Positions 6,307-14,624 of a stretch of 42,034 nucleotides of DNA are shown in pieces (within the stretch, counting starts at the first letter, position 1; each line of letters opens with the position of its first letter). The position numbers and the translations under genes are program-made. This DNA comes from Bacteroidota bacterium (GTDB lineage: Bacteria > Bacteroidota > Bacteroidia > Palsa-965). The DNA lies in assembly GCA_003151415.1 (NCBI GenBank), contig PLXK01000217.1, forward strand, positions 1 through 42,034, read 5' to 3'. Under the pieces are notes generated by a model. That model saw only the letters and a program-made list of their open reading frames with translations. It searched no databases and was not told the DNA's origin.

Positions 6307-7641
6307 TTACATCTTTCCAACCACCAGTTCTATCATATCTTCCTGTCTGAAATATTTATTGGCAAGTGCCAGCAATTCCTCGGGAGTGATATTTTTTATG
6401 GTTTTGACATAGTTTTGGTAATAGGTATAATCCAGTTTATAATCATAAACCCCTTTGAATTTATCGGCAAGAGCGAAGGGGCCATCGGCGCTTCTCAGAA
6501 AAGTACCCAGCATGTAATTGGATACCAGGCTCAGCTCTTCTTTGGGAATCAATTCCTCACGCAGGCGTTGCAATTCAAAATATATTTCTTTGAGTGCATT
6601 CGAACATACATCCACCCCTACTTCCGTTGAAATGAAAAAATAACCAGCTGATTTAAGTGATACCATTCCAGAACCAATTCCGTAAGTGTATCCTTTATCT
6701 TCGCGAATGTTGGACATCAGTCTGGATCCAAAGTATCCACCCAACACGGTATTGAGCACCTGCATTCCCAGATAATCCGGATGCGTTTTATTGAAAAGCA
6801 AACGGCCAATGCGCAAAGCCGACTGAACTGCATCTTTTCGTTCGACAAAGTGTTTTTTCTGACTGTGGGTTTGCGCGGCCGGAATCTGGCTGAGGATGTT
6901 ATTTTTTGCACTTCTTTTCCAATCCTCGCCTCCGAAATGTTTTTCAAAAAGATCACCGAGCCTGGGGTCTATTTTTCCGGAAACCACGATATGGCATTTA
7001 TCCGCTGAATAGGCTGCCCCGAAAAAATCCGCAAAAGTGTCCCTGTTTAGCCCGGCAAATTCATTCTCCACCAGATAATGACCATAAGGATGCGCATCTC
7101 CAAAGATCAGTTGCGTGAATTTTTTTCTTGCAACGTTAGCCACTTTTGCTTCATCGCTGAAAAATTTTTCTTTCTTGTTCTGTATGTATGTTTTGAATTC
7201 TTCTTCAGGAAATCGCGCGTTTTTTACAAGTTCTTCCAGAAGCGGAAGCGTAGCCGGCAAATGCTTATTTAATGAATACAGACAGACAGAAGAAAAATCG
7301 AGTGTGGCTTCCATTTGCGTGAAGGCTCCGTAGTAATCAATTTGCTCGGCCAATTCGGAAGACGTAAAATGCATTGTTCCTTCTTCCAGCATATCACTCG
7401 TTCCTACAGACACAAGCGGCCGGGGTTGACTGGCAGCCCCGCCCTGGGGAAATACGAATTCAATTTTCACAAGATCCTGCGAGCCCGCATCAATCTGAAA
7501 AACAGGTATTTTATTTGACAAGGCTGTGCCTTTGGCCTCCGTTATTTCGACTTTATCGAGTGTACCAAAGGAAGGAGCGTGAATGCGGTCTGGAGCGGTT
7601 ATTTGCATGGAATTGGGTTCAGTTTTTGTTTTGCGACTCAT
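6307..7641 (-). CDS. M16 family peptidase-like protein, catalytically inactive subunit
   Basis: A 444-residue M16 (insulinase/processing peptidase) family protein. The ATG at 7641 (MSRKTKTEPN) is preferred; a GTG 24 nt upstream is also in frame. The N-terminal domain lacks HxxEH: the equivalent region reads VGTSDMLEEGTMHFTSSELA. The C-terminal domain keeps the substrate-binding signature with ALRIGRLLFNKTHPDY, GGYFGSRLMSNIREDKG and Y-x-YGIG. This is the pattern of the non-catalytic partner in heterodimeric M16B enzymes, as in mitochondrial MPP alpha/beta. Its start lies 23 bp inside the 3' end of the active M16 gene, which implies coupled, near-equimolar synthesis. There is no obvious signal peptide. 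Confidence 0.85.
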   Translation of the reverse strand: MSRKTKTEPNSMQITAPDRIHAPSFGTLDKVEITEAKGTALSNKIPVFQIDAGSQDLVKIEFVFPQGGAASQPRPLVSVGTSDMLEEGTMHFTSSELAEQIDYYGAFTQMEATLDFSSVCLYSLNKHLPATLPLLEELVKNARFPEEEFKTYIQNKKEKFFSDEAKVANVARKKFTQLIFGDAHPYGHYLVENEFAGLNRDTFADFFGAAYSADKCHIVVSGKIDPRLGDLFEKHFGGEDWKRSAKNNILSQIPAAQTHSQKKHFVERKDAVQSALRIGRLLFNKTHPDYLGMQVLNTVLGGYFGSRLMSNIREDKGYTYGIGSGMVSLKSAGYFFISTEVGVDVCSNALKEIYFELQRLREELIPKEELSLVSNYMLGTFLRSADGPFALADKFKGVYDYKLDYTYYQNYVKTIKNITPEELLALANKYFRQEDMIELVVGKM

Positions 7642-8863
7642 AAAAAAGAGAAGAACAATTTTCACGTTTGAGATTCAGCTTGGCCTGGGTCCGGATTTTC
7701 TCCGGCGTTACCGCCATGTATTTTCCCACTTCCTTGTTGATGTCATCGGCATCTTCGTACAATTCAAAAAAAGCAAGATTCATGGCAATATCCGGCACAC
7801 TCATCTCCCCGAAAAGAATCGTGGATTCCATTTTATTTTTTACTTTCTGAAGTTCCTTGTCGCTGATGAGTTCCTGTTTCAACTTATCCAGTTCGGCGAA
7901 AACCGCCAGCTCAGCTTCTTTGAATGAAATTCCATCGAGAAGCTTTCCGGAAATGACAAACATGCCCTTATCCAGGTCTCCCATGAGATAAGCGCTGATT
8001 TCGGAAAACATTTTTTTGTTTTTAACCAGTTCATTGTAAAGTCGGGCAGAATTTCCGCGTGAAAGCAAATCAGAGATGAGATCCATGGTGTGATACTCCG
8101 GATCTCTTCTTGAACACATATGAAAAGCCATGTAAATTGCATCACTCGGAACTTCGCGGGTGACATGCATGTTGCGGTATTCCTTCTGCTCCGGTTCTGC
8201 TTTAAGATTTCGGAGAGGCCTGGGCTGGGCCGGGATTGTGCCAAACCATTTGTCCGCATATTCCTTGACCTGTTCCTGGTTGACATTTCCAGCCACAACG
8301 AGGATCGCATTCGATGGCGTATAATGTTTCTTAAAAAAGGCCTTCACATCTTCGATAACAGCCTCTTCAATATGCCTGATTTCCTTTCCGATAGTGCACC
8401 ATAGATATGGGTGCACCTTATACGCCAGTGGCCGGAGCAACAGCCAGACATCGCCGTATGGCTGATTGAGATAGCGCTGTTTAAATTCCTCAATGACCAC
8501 ACTTCGCTGAACTTCAAGGCTCTTTTCTGAAAAAGCAAGACTCAGCATCCGGTCACTTTCGAGCCAGAAACCTGTTTCCAGATTTGCAGCAGGCAAGGTG
8601 AGGTAATAATTTGTAAGATCGTTCGTGGTGAACGCATTGTTCTCTCCGCCCGCCCTTTGCAGAGGTTCGTCGTAACTTGGAATATTGATCGACCCCCCGA
8701 ACATCAGGTGTTCGAAAAGATGTGCGAATCCTGTCCGCTCCGGATCTTCATCCCGGGCTCCGACATCATATAAAATATTGATGCAGGCCAGCGGGGTGGA
8801 CTTATCCGTGTGAACAATGACGCGAAGGCCGTTGCCCAATGTATACCTATTGAATTTTATCAT
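7619..8863 (-). CDS. M16 family zinc metallopeptidase, catalytic subunit
   Basis: A 414-residue M16B peptidase. The inverted zinc motif HLFEH is at residues 48-52 (His48, Glu51, His52). The distal zinc-binding Glu lies in the VVIEEF segment near residues 122-127, the expected spacing of about 74. GGENNAFTTNDLTNYYL and the insulinase C-terminal domain follow. It probably degrades or processes peptides as a clamshell heterodimer with the inactive paralogue that overlaps its 3' end. No signal peptide is visible, so a cytoplasmic location or non-classical export is likely. A -7-like TAGTTTTT (one mismatch) lies about 25 nt upstream of the start. Confidence 0.92.
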   Translation of the reverse strand: MIKFNRYTLGNGLRVIVHTDKSTPLACINILYDVGARDEDPERTGFAHLFEHLMFGGSINIPSYDEPLQRAGGENNAFTTNDLTNYYLTLPAANLETGFWLESDRMLSLAFSEKSLEVQRSVVIEEFKQRYLNQPYGDVWLLLRPLAYKVHPYLWCTIGKEIRHIEEAVIEDVKAFFKKHYTPSNAILVVAGNVNQEQVKEYADKWFGTIPAQPRPLRNLKAEPEQKEYRNMHVTREVPSDAIYMAFHMCSRRDPEYHTMDLISDLLSRGNSARLYNELVKNKKMFSEISAYLMGDLDKGMFVISGKLLDGISFKEAELAVFAELDKLKQELISDKELQKVKNKMESTILFGEMSVPDIAMNLAFFELYEDADDINKEVGKYMAVTPEKIRTQAKLNLKRENCSSLFYESQNKN

Positions 8864-8927
8864 AAAAAGATTCTACTAAACCCTGGATAAAAACTATATT
8901 CAAGAGAACGAAAATACAATTTATTCA

Positions 8928-9065
8928 TCACACGATGAGGGCTTTCTTTTCCTTTCGGCTTTCCTGATACAGAAACATGAACCTGATTTGTTTTGCATCA
9001 CACCCTCTGTAGCCATGTCTGGCTTCCGGAAACATCTTGCACCGGCAAGAATATTCATTATCCAT
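8928..9065 (-). CDS. Possible small cysteine-containing ORF (45 aa)
   Basis: A 45-codon ATG-to-TGA frame on the minus strand reads MDNEYSCRCKMFPEARHGYR followed by GCDAKQIRF and a basic tail. It contains C-x-C plus a third Cys, as small metal-binding or redox peptides often do. It sits 64 nt upstream of the catalytic M16 gene in the same direction. Nothing proves it is translated, and a frame of this length is not rare by chance. It is recorded because it is the most protein-like reading of the 8864-9228 gap. Confidence 0.22.
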   Translation of the reverse strand: MDNEYSCRCKMFPEARHGYRGCDAKQIRFMFLYQESRKEKKALIV

Positions 9066-9228
9066 GGTGTTTCACTACCTAAAAAACTGCACATTTGCAG
9101 AACAACAGCGAATCATTTTGGGGAATCCGTTTCTGGTTGTAATCAAGCAGCTTCTTTATTGTGAATAACAATGCAGAACTCATGCATAAAATGAATCCAA
9201 ATGGTTGCGCTTAATTTACAATACCCGA

Positions 9229-10350
9229 ATGTCTAATACCAAAATTCATTTCAAAAACCTGGATTCTCTGAGAACTTTTGCCTTTCTCGGGGTGTACCTG
9301 TATCATTTTAATCTCAGAATCAATCCGGATCTTTCAGCTTACCCGAAGACATTTTCCTTTTTAAAAACTATATTTTCATTCGGAGACCTCGGGGTGAATT
9401 TGTTTTTTGTCCTGTCGGGCTTCCTCATTACTTATCTTTTATTGTCCGAAGAAAGTCTTTCAGGGAAATACAATATTCCTGATTTCTGGATACGAAGAAT
9501 CCTCAGAATATGGCCACTGTATTTTGGAGTGGTCCTTTATGGTTTTTTACTTTTTGCTTTGTTTCCAAGTCACAATTCCAACCAGGTTGAAACGGCCAAC
9601 ATCTTTTATTATATATCTTTTTTGCCCAATTTCAATATTATACACAATGGATACCCTCTTAATCCTGCCCTAACCGTATTGTGGTCTGTAGGAGTAGAGG
9701 AGCAATTTTATTTGCTATGGCCATTGTTGTTGTTCAATAAAAGAACCAGGCCTTTTTCTTTTCCACTCATTATTGCGGCTTCTTTATGGTTTCGTTACAC
9801 ACATATGGACTCCTCTTTTGTTCTGAAATTCCATTCATTCAGTCTGATGAACGAGATTGCCTGCGGAGCCTGCCTGGCCTGGATATGTTTTCAGATGAAA
9901 CTAAAGCAAGACCAAATCAAATTCAGTAAATCATGGATTTTACTGATTTATATGACCGGATTTTTCTGTATTTTTTCTCCTTCCGCAATTTTGACGAATT
10001 CCTTTTATTTTGCAGTCAGACCGCTTTTAATTTCCCTATTCTTTTGCTTTATTTTATTTGAGCAAATCTTCATCGTGAACAAACTGATTCACTGGGGCCG
10101 GATAAAATTTATTGAAAAATGCGGAAAATACACCTATGGCCTTTATTGTCTGCACATGATCGGCATCTTAGTTGGCTTTCATTTATCCAAATTGCTAAAG
10201 GTCGAAACGAACATATACTGGGTTATTACAGGAGAATTGCTTTTGTCTTTATCCATTTCGATGCTTTTTTCCTATCTGAGTTACAACTATCTTGAAAAGC
10301 CATTTCTGAGCATTAAAAAAAGGTTCGCCAAAATAGAAAACAGGCCATAA
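9229..10350 (+). CDS. OafA/YrhL-like membrane O-acyltransferase (acyltransferase 3)
   Basis: A 373-residue polytopic protein; the ATG at 9229 is preferred over an in-frame TTG at 9205. Acyltransferase-3 signatures are clear: NLDSLRTFAFLGVYLYHF at the N-terminus (catalytic-type His), GDLGVNLFFVLSGFLITYLL, the basic FWIRRILRIWP and WSVGVEEQFYLLWPLLLF. About ten membrane segments follow, ending YLSYNYLEKPFLSIKKRF. Such proteins move acyl groups, often acetyl, across the inner membrane onto surface glycans or lipid A. It stands alone on the plus strand, away from the main glycan cluster, so its acceptor is unknown. A second member of the family is at 29222-30232. Confidence 0.9.
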   Translation: MSNTKIHFKNLDSLRTFAFLGVYLYHFNLRINPDLSAYPKTFSFLKTIFSFGDLGVNLFFVLSGFLITYLLLSEESLSGKYNIPDFWIRRILRIWPLYFGVVLYGFLLFALFPSHNSNQVETANIFYYISFLPNFNIIHNGYPLNPALTVLWSVGVEEQFYLLWPLLLFNKRTRPFSFPLIIAASLWFRYTHMDSSFVLKFHSFSLMNEIACGACLAWICFQMKLKQDQIKFSKSWILLIYMTGFFCIFSPSAILTNSFYFAVRPLLISLFFCFILFEQIFIVNKLIHWGRIKFIEKCGKYTYGLYCLHMIGILVGFHLSKLLKVETNIYWVITGELLLSLSISMLFSYLSYNYLEKPFLSIKKRFAKIENRP

Positions 10351-10513
10351 GATTTGAGCAGATGGTTGCAGATATTTCTTCCTGAAACTCCTTTTTGGGG
10401 AAAGAAAATGGATCGCATGGTTGAAATTCCACAGCGCATCAAGCCAGAACCGCATTGGGGGGATGGCCATCATTCCGAACGATGAATTCGGAATCGGTTA
10501 GGGCAAGATTGAT

Positions 10514-11464
10514 TCAGAAAAGAGCCAGGTTATTCAACTCCAACCTTGCCTTCTCATATTCTGACACTATTTCTTCGACAATCATTTTTGCCGGCATTAT
10601 ATCCTTCAGCAGAGCAGATACTTGTCCGATCTCAAACTCCCCTTCGTCCAGGTTCCCTTCAAACATTCCTTTCTTCGCACGCCCCTTGCCTAAAATCATC
10701 CTCAATTCGTCTGCCCCCGCACATTTCTTTTCAGCCTGTTCGACTTCCAGAAAAAATTTATTTCTCAGCAATCTCACCGGCGTGATCTGTTTTAGAAGAA
10801 GTAAAGTGTCGCCTTCGGAGGCATCTATAACCTTGTTTTTGAAATTCGCATGAGCGGAGGATTCATTGGAAGCCACGAAACGCGATCCGATCTGAACCCC
10901 TTCGGCTCCAAGAATCATCGCGGCCAACATAGACCTTCCGCTGCTAATGCCGCCGGCGGCGATAACGGGAATTCGAACAGCTTCCCGAATGATGGGTATC
11001 AGACACAAGGTTGTCGTTTCCTCCCTTCCATTGTGTCCCCCGGCTTCAAAACCTTCGGCAACAATGGCGTCAACACCTGCATCTTCGCTTTTTCGGGCAA
11101 ATTTGGAATTGGAAATCACATGCACAACAGTCACTCCTTCTGCTTTTAACACAGGAGTCCATTTTTGCGGATTTCCGGCGGATGTAAAAACGATTTTCAC
11201 GCCTTCGTCCAAAATAACTTTGATGTGCTTTTCAATATCAGGATAAAGCATGGGCAGGTTTACGCCAAAAGGTTTATCCGTGGCTTTTTTGCATTTGCGT
11301 ATATGATCGGCCAGCACTTCCGGATACATCGAACCCGAACCGATTAGTCCAAGCCCGCCGGCATTGCTTACCGCAGAAGCCAGTTCCCAACCGCTGCACC
11401 AGATCATACCGGCCAGAACAATGGGGTACTGAATATCAAACAACTGAGAAATTCGGTTTTTCAT
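10514..11464 (-). CDS. Nitronate monooxygenase-family flavoprotein (NPD/FabK-like)
   Basis: A 316-residue TIM-barrel flavoenzyme. Family features include QYPIVLAGMIWCSGWELASA (about 12-31), SNAGGLGLIGSGSM, the PFGVNLPM strand, EGFEAGGHNGREE with the conserved AGGH, VIAAGGISSGRS (FMN phosphate binding) and GAEGVQIGSRFVASNES. Members oxidise nitronates or act as NAD(P)H:flavin oxidoreductases, and FabK is an enoyl-ACP reductase of the same fold. Sequence alone does not separate these roles. It is monocistronic by position, with a 365-bp gap upstream. No signal peptide is present. The superfamily call is firm and the substrate unknown. Confidence 0.88.
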   Translation of the reverse strand: MKNRISQLFDIQYPIVLAGMIWCSGWELASAVSNAGGLGLIGSGSMYPEVLADHIRKCKKATDKPFGVNLPMLYPDIEKHIKVILDEGVKIVFTSAGNPQKWTPVLKAEGVTVVHVISNSKFARKSEDAGVDAIVAEGFEAGGHNGREETTTLCLIPIIREAVRIPVIAAGGISSGRSMLAAMILGAEGVQIGSRFVASNESSAHANFKNKVIDASEGDTLLLLKQITPVRLLRNKFFLEVEQAEKKCAGADELRMILGKGRAKKGMFEGNLDEGEFEIGQVSALLKDIMPAKMIVEEIVSEYEKARLELNNLALF

Positions 11465-11548
11465 AATTCTTCTCTTTAGAAGGGATAAAACGGGTTATTT
11501 CGGCCGGGATTTGTTTAAAATCCGTCCGATTAAGCTTAACTGAACAGA

Positions 11549-11785
11549 CTATCCATTGGATTCCTGGAAATCAATCTCAAAATCAAAAGTAGTGCTTTTA
11601 CCTAAATTCCCGTTCCCGGTCTGGAGCCGCAATAACAAACCCATTTCAAAAGCTGGCCTGTTTATAAAAAAATTACAGGCATCGGGGCAACCCCAAAGCC
11701 CTGGATACGTCTTTGTATTAAAGCCCATAAGCATATTGAAAACCAGCGAAATGGGGTCATTATCAGGGCGGCTCAAAAAAAACAT
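11549..11785 (-). CDS. Possible small protein or gene remnant (78 aa)
   Basis: A 78-codon frame with an ATG at 11785 fills most of the gap before the first DUF6089 gene. The product (FNTKTYPGLWGCPDACNFFI and later KSTTFDFEIDFQESNG) looks like the end of an exported beta-rich protein rather than a whole cytoplasmic protein. It has no signal peptide and no recognised domain. A plus-strand frame of equal length covers the same bases, so the coding strand is not certain. It could be a truncated pseudogene. Confidence 0.25.
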   Translation of the reverse strand: MFFLSRPDNDPISLVFNMLMGFNTKTYPGLWGCPDACNFFINRPAFEMGLLLRLQTGNGNLGKSTTFDFEIDFQESNG

Positions 11786-11816
11786 CACCCGCAGGTAAGA
11801 AATAATTAAATATTTG

Positions 11817-11824
11817 TATATTTG
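11817..11824 (+). promoter_or_regulatory. Bacteroidota -7 element (TATATTTG) 5 nt before the DUF6089 start
   Basis: TATATTTG ends five bases before the ATG at 11830. With the start site about 4-5 nt beyond the element, the mRNA would begin at or next to the ATG, so the message looks leaderless. No TTG -33 box is evident. Confidence 0.4.
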
Positions 11825-11829
11825 TCAAC

Positions 11830-12777
11830 ATGAGAAAGACTTTACTCAGTCTCTTATTCATTTCCTCTTCTTTAATTTCCTCAGCCCAATACAAATGGGA
11901 CATAGGTGTTAAACTTGGTATGGCCAATTATCTTGGTGATATTGGCGGAGGAGCAAGCACCCGAAAGGATTTCGTTTCCGACATGAAACTGGGAACCACA
12001 CGCATGGCCGGCGGAGGATTTGCCCGTTTGAAACTTATGCCCAGGATTTCGATTCAGGGAGGTTTTGACTATGGGCATATTGAAGGTGATGACAAACTTA
12101 GCGCCAACCCTGAGCGCCAGCACAGAAACTTGAATTTCAAGAACAATATCTTCGAAATGAATGTGATTGCCCAGTACTTCTTCATCAATATGACAGATCT
12201 GGGACATACTTATTCTTACAGGAATGATTTCAGGGCTTATATCGGACTTGGAATTGCCGGTTATCACGACAATCCCAAAACACTCGATGGAGGAATTCCT
12301 CTTCAGCCACTTCAGACCGAAGGAGTGAACTACAGTCTTTGGGGCGTTTCGGTTCCAGCTCAGGTTGGATGTTATTTCACAATCAACAAACGCTACCGCA
12401 TTGGCTGGGACATGACCTGGAGAACTACATTTACCGATTACCTGGATGATGTGAGCGGAAAATATGCAAATCCAAAAGTAATTGGAACAACAGCTGCAGC
12501 ACTTGCAGACAGAACAAACGAACTTTATCCCAATCCTACCGTTGCTCAGCTGGCAATAGAAGCCAATTACGGGTGGCAAAAAGTAATCAGTAAAGACGGG
12601 GTGGTCTCTTACCAGGGACAGAAACGGGGAGATCCAACGCACAAAGACTCTTATATATTCTCTACTTTTAATGCCAGCTATGCGCTTCGCGGCAAAAGTA
12701 GTTTCTACCGTTCCAGATACGGGGGAGTCTTCAAAGGCCACAAGTACAAAAAACGAAAATTCAGAGCCAAATTCTGA
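11830..12777 (+). CDS. DUF6089 family outer-membrane beta-barrel protein, copy 1
   Basis: A 315-residue exported protein. A signal peptide (MRKTLLSLLFISSSLISSAQ) is cleaved after SAQ. The mature protein has the DUF6089 layout: YKWDIGVKLGMANYLGDIGG at the start, then alternating amphipathic strands (FARLKLMPRISIQGGFDYGH and others), RIGWDMTWRTTFTDYLDDVS, and GDPTHKDSYIFSTFNASYAL near the end. It ends in a basic tail (HKYKKRKFRAKF). These proteins are small barrels of unknown function found across Bacteroidota. The next gene is a paralogue. A strong hairpin terminator at 12783 separates the two, so each is probably transcribed on its own. Confidence 0.82.
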   Translation: MRKTLLSLLFISSSLISSAQYKWDIGVKLGMANYLGDIGGGASTRKDFVSDMKLGTTRMAGGGFARLKLMPRISIQGGFDYGHIEGDDKLSANPERQHRNLNFKNNIFEMNVIAQYFFINMTDLGHTYSYRNDFRAYIGLGIAGYHDNPKTLDGGIPLQPLQTEGVNYSLWGVSVPAQVGCYFTINKRYRIGWDMTWRTTFTDYLDDVSGKYANPKVIGTTAAALADRTNELYPNPTVAQLAIEANYGWQKVISKDGVVSYQGQKRGDPTHKDSYIFSTFNASYALRGKSSFYRSRYGGVFKGHKYKKRKFRAKF

Positions 12778-12782
12778 TTACC

Positions 12783-12807
12783 AAACCCTTCCTTTCCGGA
12801 AGGGTTT
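12783..12807 (+). terminator. Hairpin terminator after DUF6089 copy 1
   Basis: AAACCCTTCC and GGAAGGGTTT form a perfect 10-bp stem with a 5-nt loop, starting 6 nt after the stop codon and followed by CTTCTTTT. It separates copy 1 from copy 2. Confidence 0.75.
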
Positions 12808-12905
12808 CTTCTTTTGAGCCTTTTCGTGATTGTTTCCGAGCGGGAAAGCAACCCTAAAATCCATTCACCGTCTTCTTTTGTATACAGTTCATGTACCGGC
12901 GCATC

Positions 12906-13817
12906 ATGAAAAGAAACTGCATATTACTCGGCATCTTGCTGCTTACCGGCTCGGAGGCATATGCGCAATACCGTATGGATTTGGGAATAAAAACCGGGGC
13001 TTCAAATTACCTGGGAGATATCGGAGGCAATCAAAGCACGCGGAAAGATTTCCTCAGCGATATCAAATTGGGCGAAACCAGAGCAAGCCTGGGTGCTTTT
13101 TTCAGGTACAGGCTAATGAAGCAAATATCCATCGTTTCCAGCTACAATTATGGCCGTATCGCCGGCGCTGATTATTTATCTTCCAATCCGGGACGGAGAT
13201 ACCGGAACCTTGATTTCAGGAATGATATTCATGAGCTTGCCGTTCAAGCCGAATTCTACTTTTTAACCTTTAACGATCTGGGCCGTTCTTACCTGTTTGA
13301 GAACAATTTCAGGGCATACGTCAGTATTGGTACAGCCTTGTTTTATCACGACCCTAAGACCTTTTACGAGGGCACCTGGGTTGATCTCAGACCCTTGAAA
13401 ACGGAAGGGGAAAATACCGCTTACAGTAAAGTATGTGTCGCAGTGCCGATGAGCCTTGGTTTTTATTTTACAATCAAAAAATCATATCGGATCGGCTGGG
13501 ATATCTGCTGGAGAAAAACATTTACGGATTATCTCGATGATGTAAGCGGTCAATATGCTTCTCCTAAAGCCTTGAGAAGCCCTCTGGCAATCGAATTGGC
13601 AAACAGGACCGGAGAGCTCAAGCCGCCGGAATCCTTTGCAAACAATTATCTGCCGGGCAATAAACGGGGAGACCCCACCCACGACGATGCCTATATATTC
13701 TCTACAATCAACTTCAGTTATGTATTTCTCGGCAGGGGTGGTTGGCGATACAGGTCGACCTGGCAAAAACACGAGTTCCTGAAAAGAAGAAAAAAAATTA
13801 TGCGCGTCAGGTTTTAA
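12906..13817 (+). CDS. DUF6089 family outer-membrane beta-barrel protein, copy 2
   Basis: A 303-residue paralogue of the preceding gene. The ATG at 12906 (MKRNCILLGILLLTG) gives a proper signal peptide; an ATG 15 nt upstream only adds residues before it. Shared blocks with copy 1 are NYLGDIGG, STRKDF-x-SD-x-KLG-x-TR, RIGWD-x-x-WR-x-TFTDYLDD, VSG-x-YA-x-PK and the GDPTH-x-D-x-YIFST block. Copy 2 lacks most of the insert that copy 1 has before GDPTH. It also ends in a basic tail (KRRKKIMRVRF). Tandem duplication with divergence is the simplest reading. The function is unknown, probably structural or envelope related. Confidence 0.82.
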   Translation: MKRNCILLGILLLTGSEAYAQYRMDLGIKTGASNYLGDIGGNQSTRKDFLSDIKLGETRASLGAFFRYRLMKQISIVSSYNYGRIAGADYLSSNPGRRYRNLDFRNDIHELAVQAEFYFLTFNDLGRSYLFENNFRAYVSIGTALFYHDPKTFYEGTWVDLRPLKTEGENTAYSKVCVAVPMSLGFYFTIKKSYRIGWDICWRKTFTDYLDDVSGQYASPKALRSPLAIELANRTGELKPPESFANNYLPGNKRGDPTHDDAYIFSTINFSYVFLGRGGWRYRSTWQKHEFLKRRKKIMRVRF

Positions 13818-13874
13818 TCCGCACGGTCAGGAGGAGAAACAAAAACAGGCAGGAGACACAGGGAGGAAAGATAC

Positions 13875-14624
13875 TTAATGCGAGAAAAACTGTTTCAGTT
13901 TCGAAAAAGGTTTCATGGTAAGCGTAAGGATACCCGGACGGAGTCCGTTGATTTTCCATGCCAACCTGTCTTCCTGATTGGCCCGGATCCGATTTGCAAT
14001 AGACACATTGCTCTTCCCTCCCACCCGCATTTTAACGAGCACTCTTGGTAAATATTCAATTTTGATTTTGTGCTTCTGGATAAAACGCAACATCAGTTCA
14101 TAATCGGCTGCTGTTTTAAACAAGGTATTGAATTGACCATATTGCAGATAACAAGATTTCCGGACAAAAAAAGCAGGATGAGGAGGCATCCATCCCCTGA
14201 GAAATAAGCCCTCCCGATACGGGCCCGAAATCCAGTTTCGAATAACCTTATCCGGAAACAATTTTCCCACATACTGAAGGTCCCCGTACACGGCATCTGA
14301 GCCTGAGAGTTCAAACGTTTTTACAACGGCAGAAAGGATATCGGAGGAGGCGTAAAAGTCATCCGCATGCAGCATTCCAATCACCTCACCCGTAGCCAGA
14401 GCAATGCCTTTGTTCAAGGCATCGTACATGCCCTGGTCTTTTTCTGAAACGATTTTACCAATCCGGTCTTTGTATTTTTCGACGATCTTCAGTGTGTTGT
14501 CTGTTGACAGCCCATCGATCAGGATAAATTCAAGCTCAATGCCTTCCTGAGCAAGAACAGAACAGATGGTCTGCTCTATGGTTTCCTGACAGTTCCGGCA
14601 TACGGTAATTATTGTAATTTTCAT
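13875..14624 (-). CDS. Glycosyltransferase family 2
   Basis: A 249-residue GT-A fold glycosyltransferase. Its start, MKITIITVCRNCQETIEQTI, is a typical GT2 N-terminus. LEFILIDGLSTDNTLKIV holds the first nucleotide-binding Asp. GVIGMLHADD-like residues (GEVIGMLHADDFYAS, about 78-92) provide the D-x-D-type metal site, and YDALNKGIALATGE precedes it. It resembles WcaE-type transferases with GSDAVYGDLQYVG after the DxD. It overlaps the WcaF-like gene by 4 bp (ATGA), so the two form a coupled pair at one end of the polysaccharide locus. The sugar and acceptor are unknown. Confidence 0.9.
   Translation of the reverse strand: MKITIITVCRNCQETIEQTICSVLAQEGIELEFILIDGLSTDNTLKIVEKYKDRIGKIVSEKDQGMYDALNKGIALATGEVIGMLHADDFYASSDILSAVVKTFELSGSDAVYGDLQYVGKLFPDKVIRNWISGPYREGLFLRGWMPPHPAFFVRKSCYLQYGQFNTLFKTAADYELMLRFIQKHKIKIEYLPRVLVKMRVGGKSNVSIANRIRANQEDRLAWKINGLRPGILTLTMKPFSKLKQFFSH

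Noticed and set aside
11881-12741. 286-codon minus-strand frame opposite DUF6089 copy 1
   Set aside because: It lies antisense to a protein with clear signal peptide and family motifs. Its own translation is Cys/Ile-rich with no domain.
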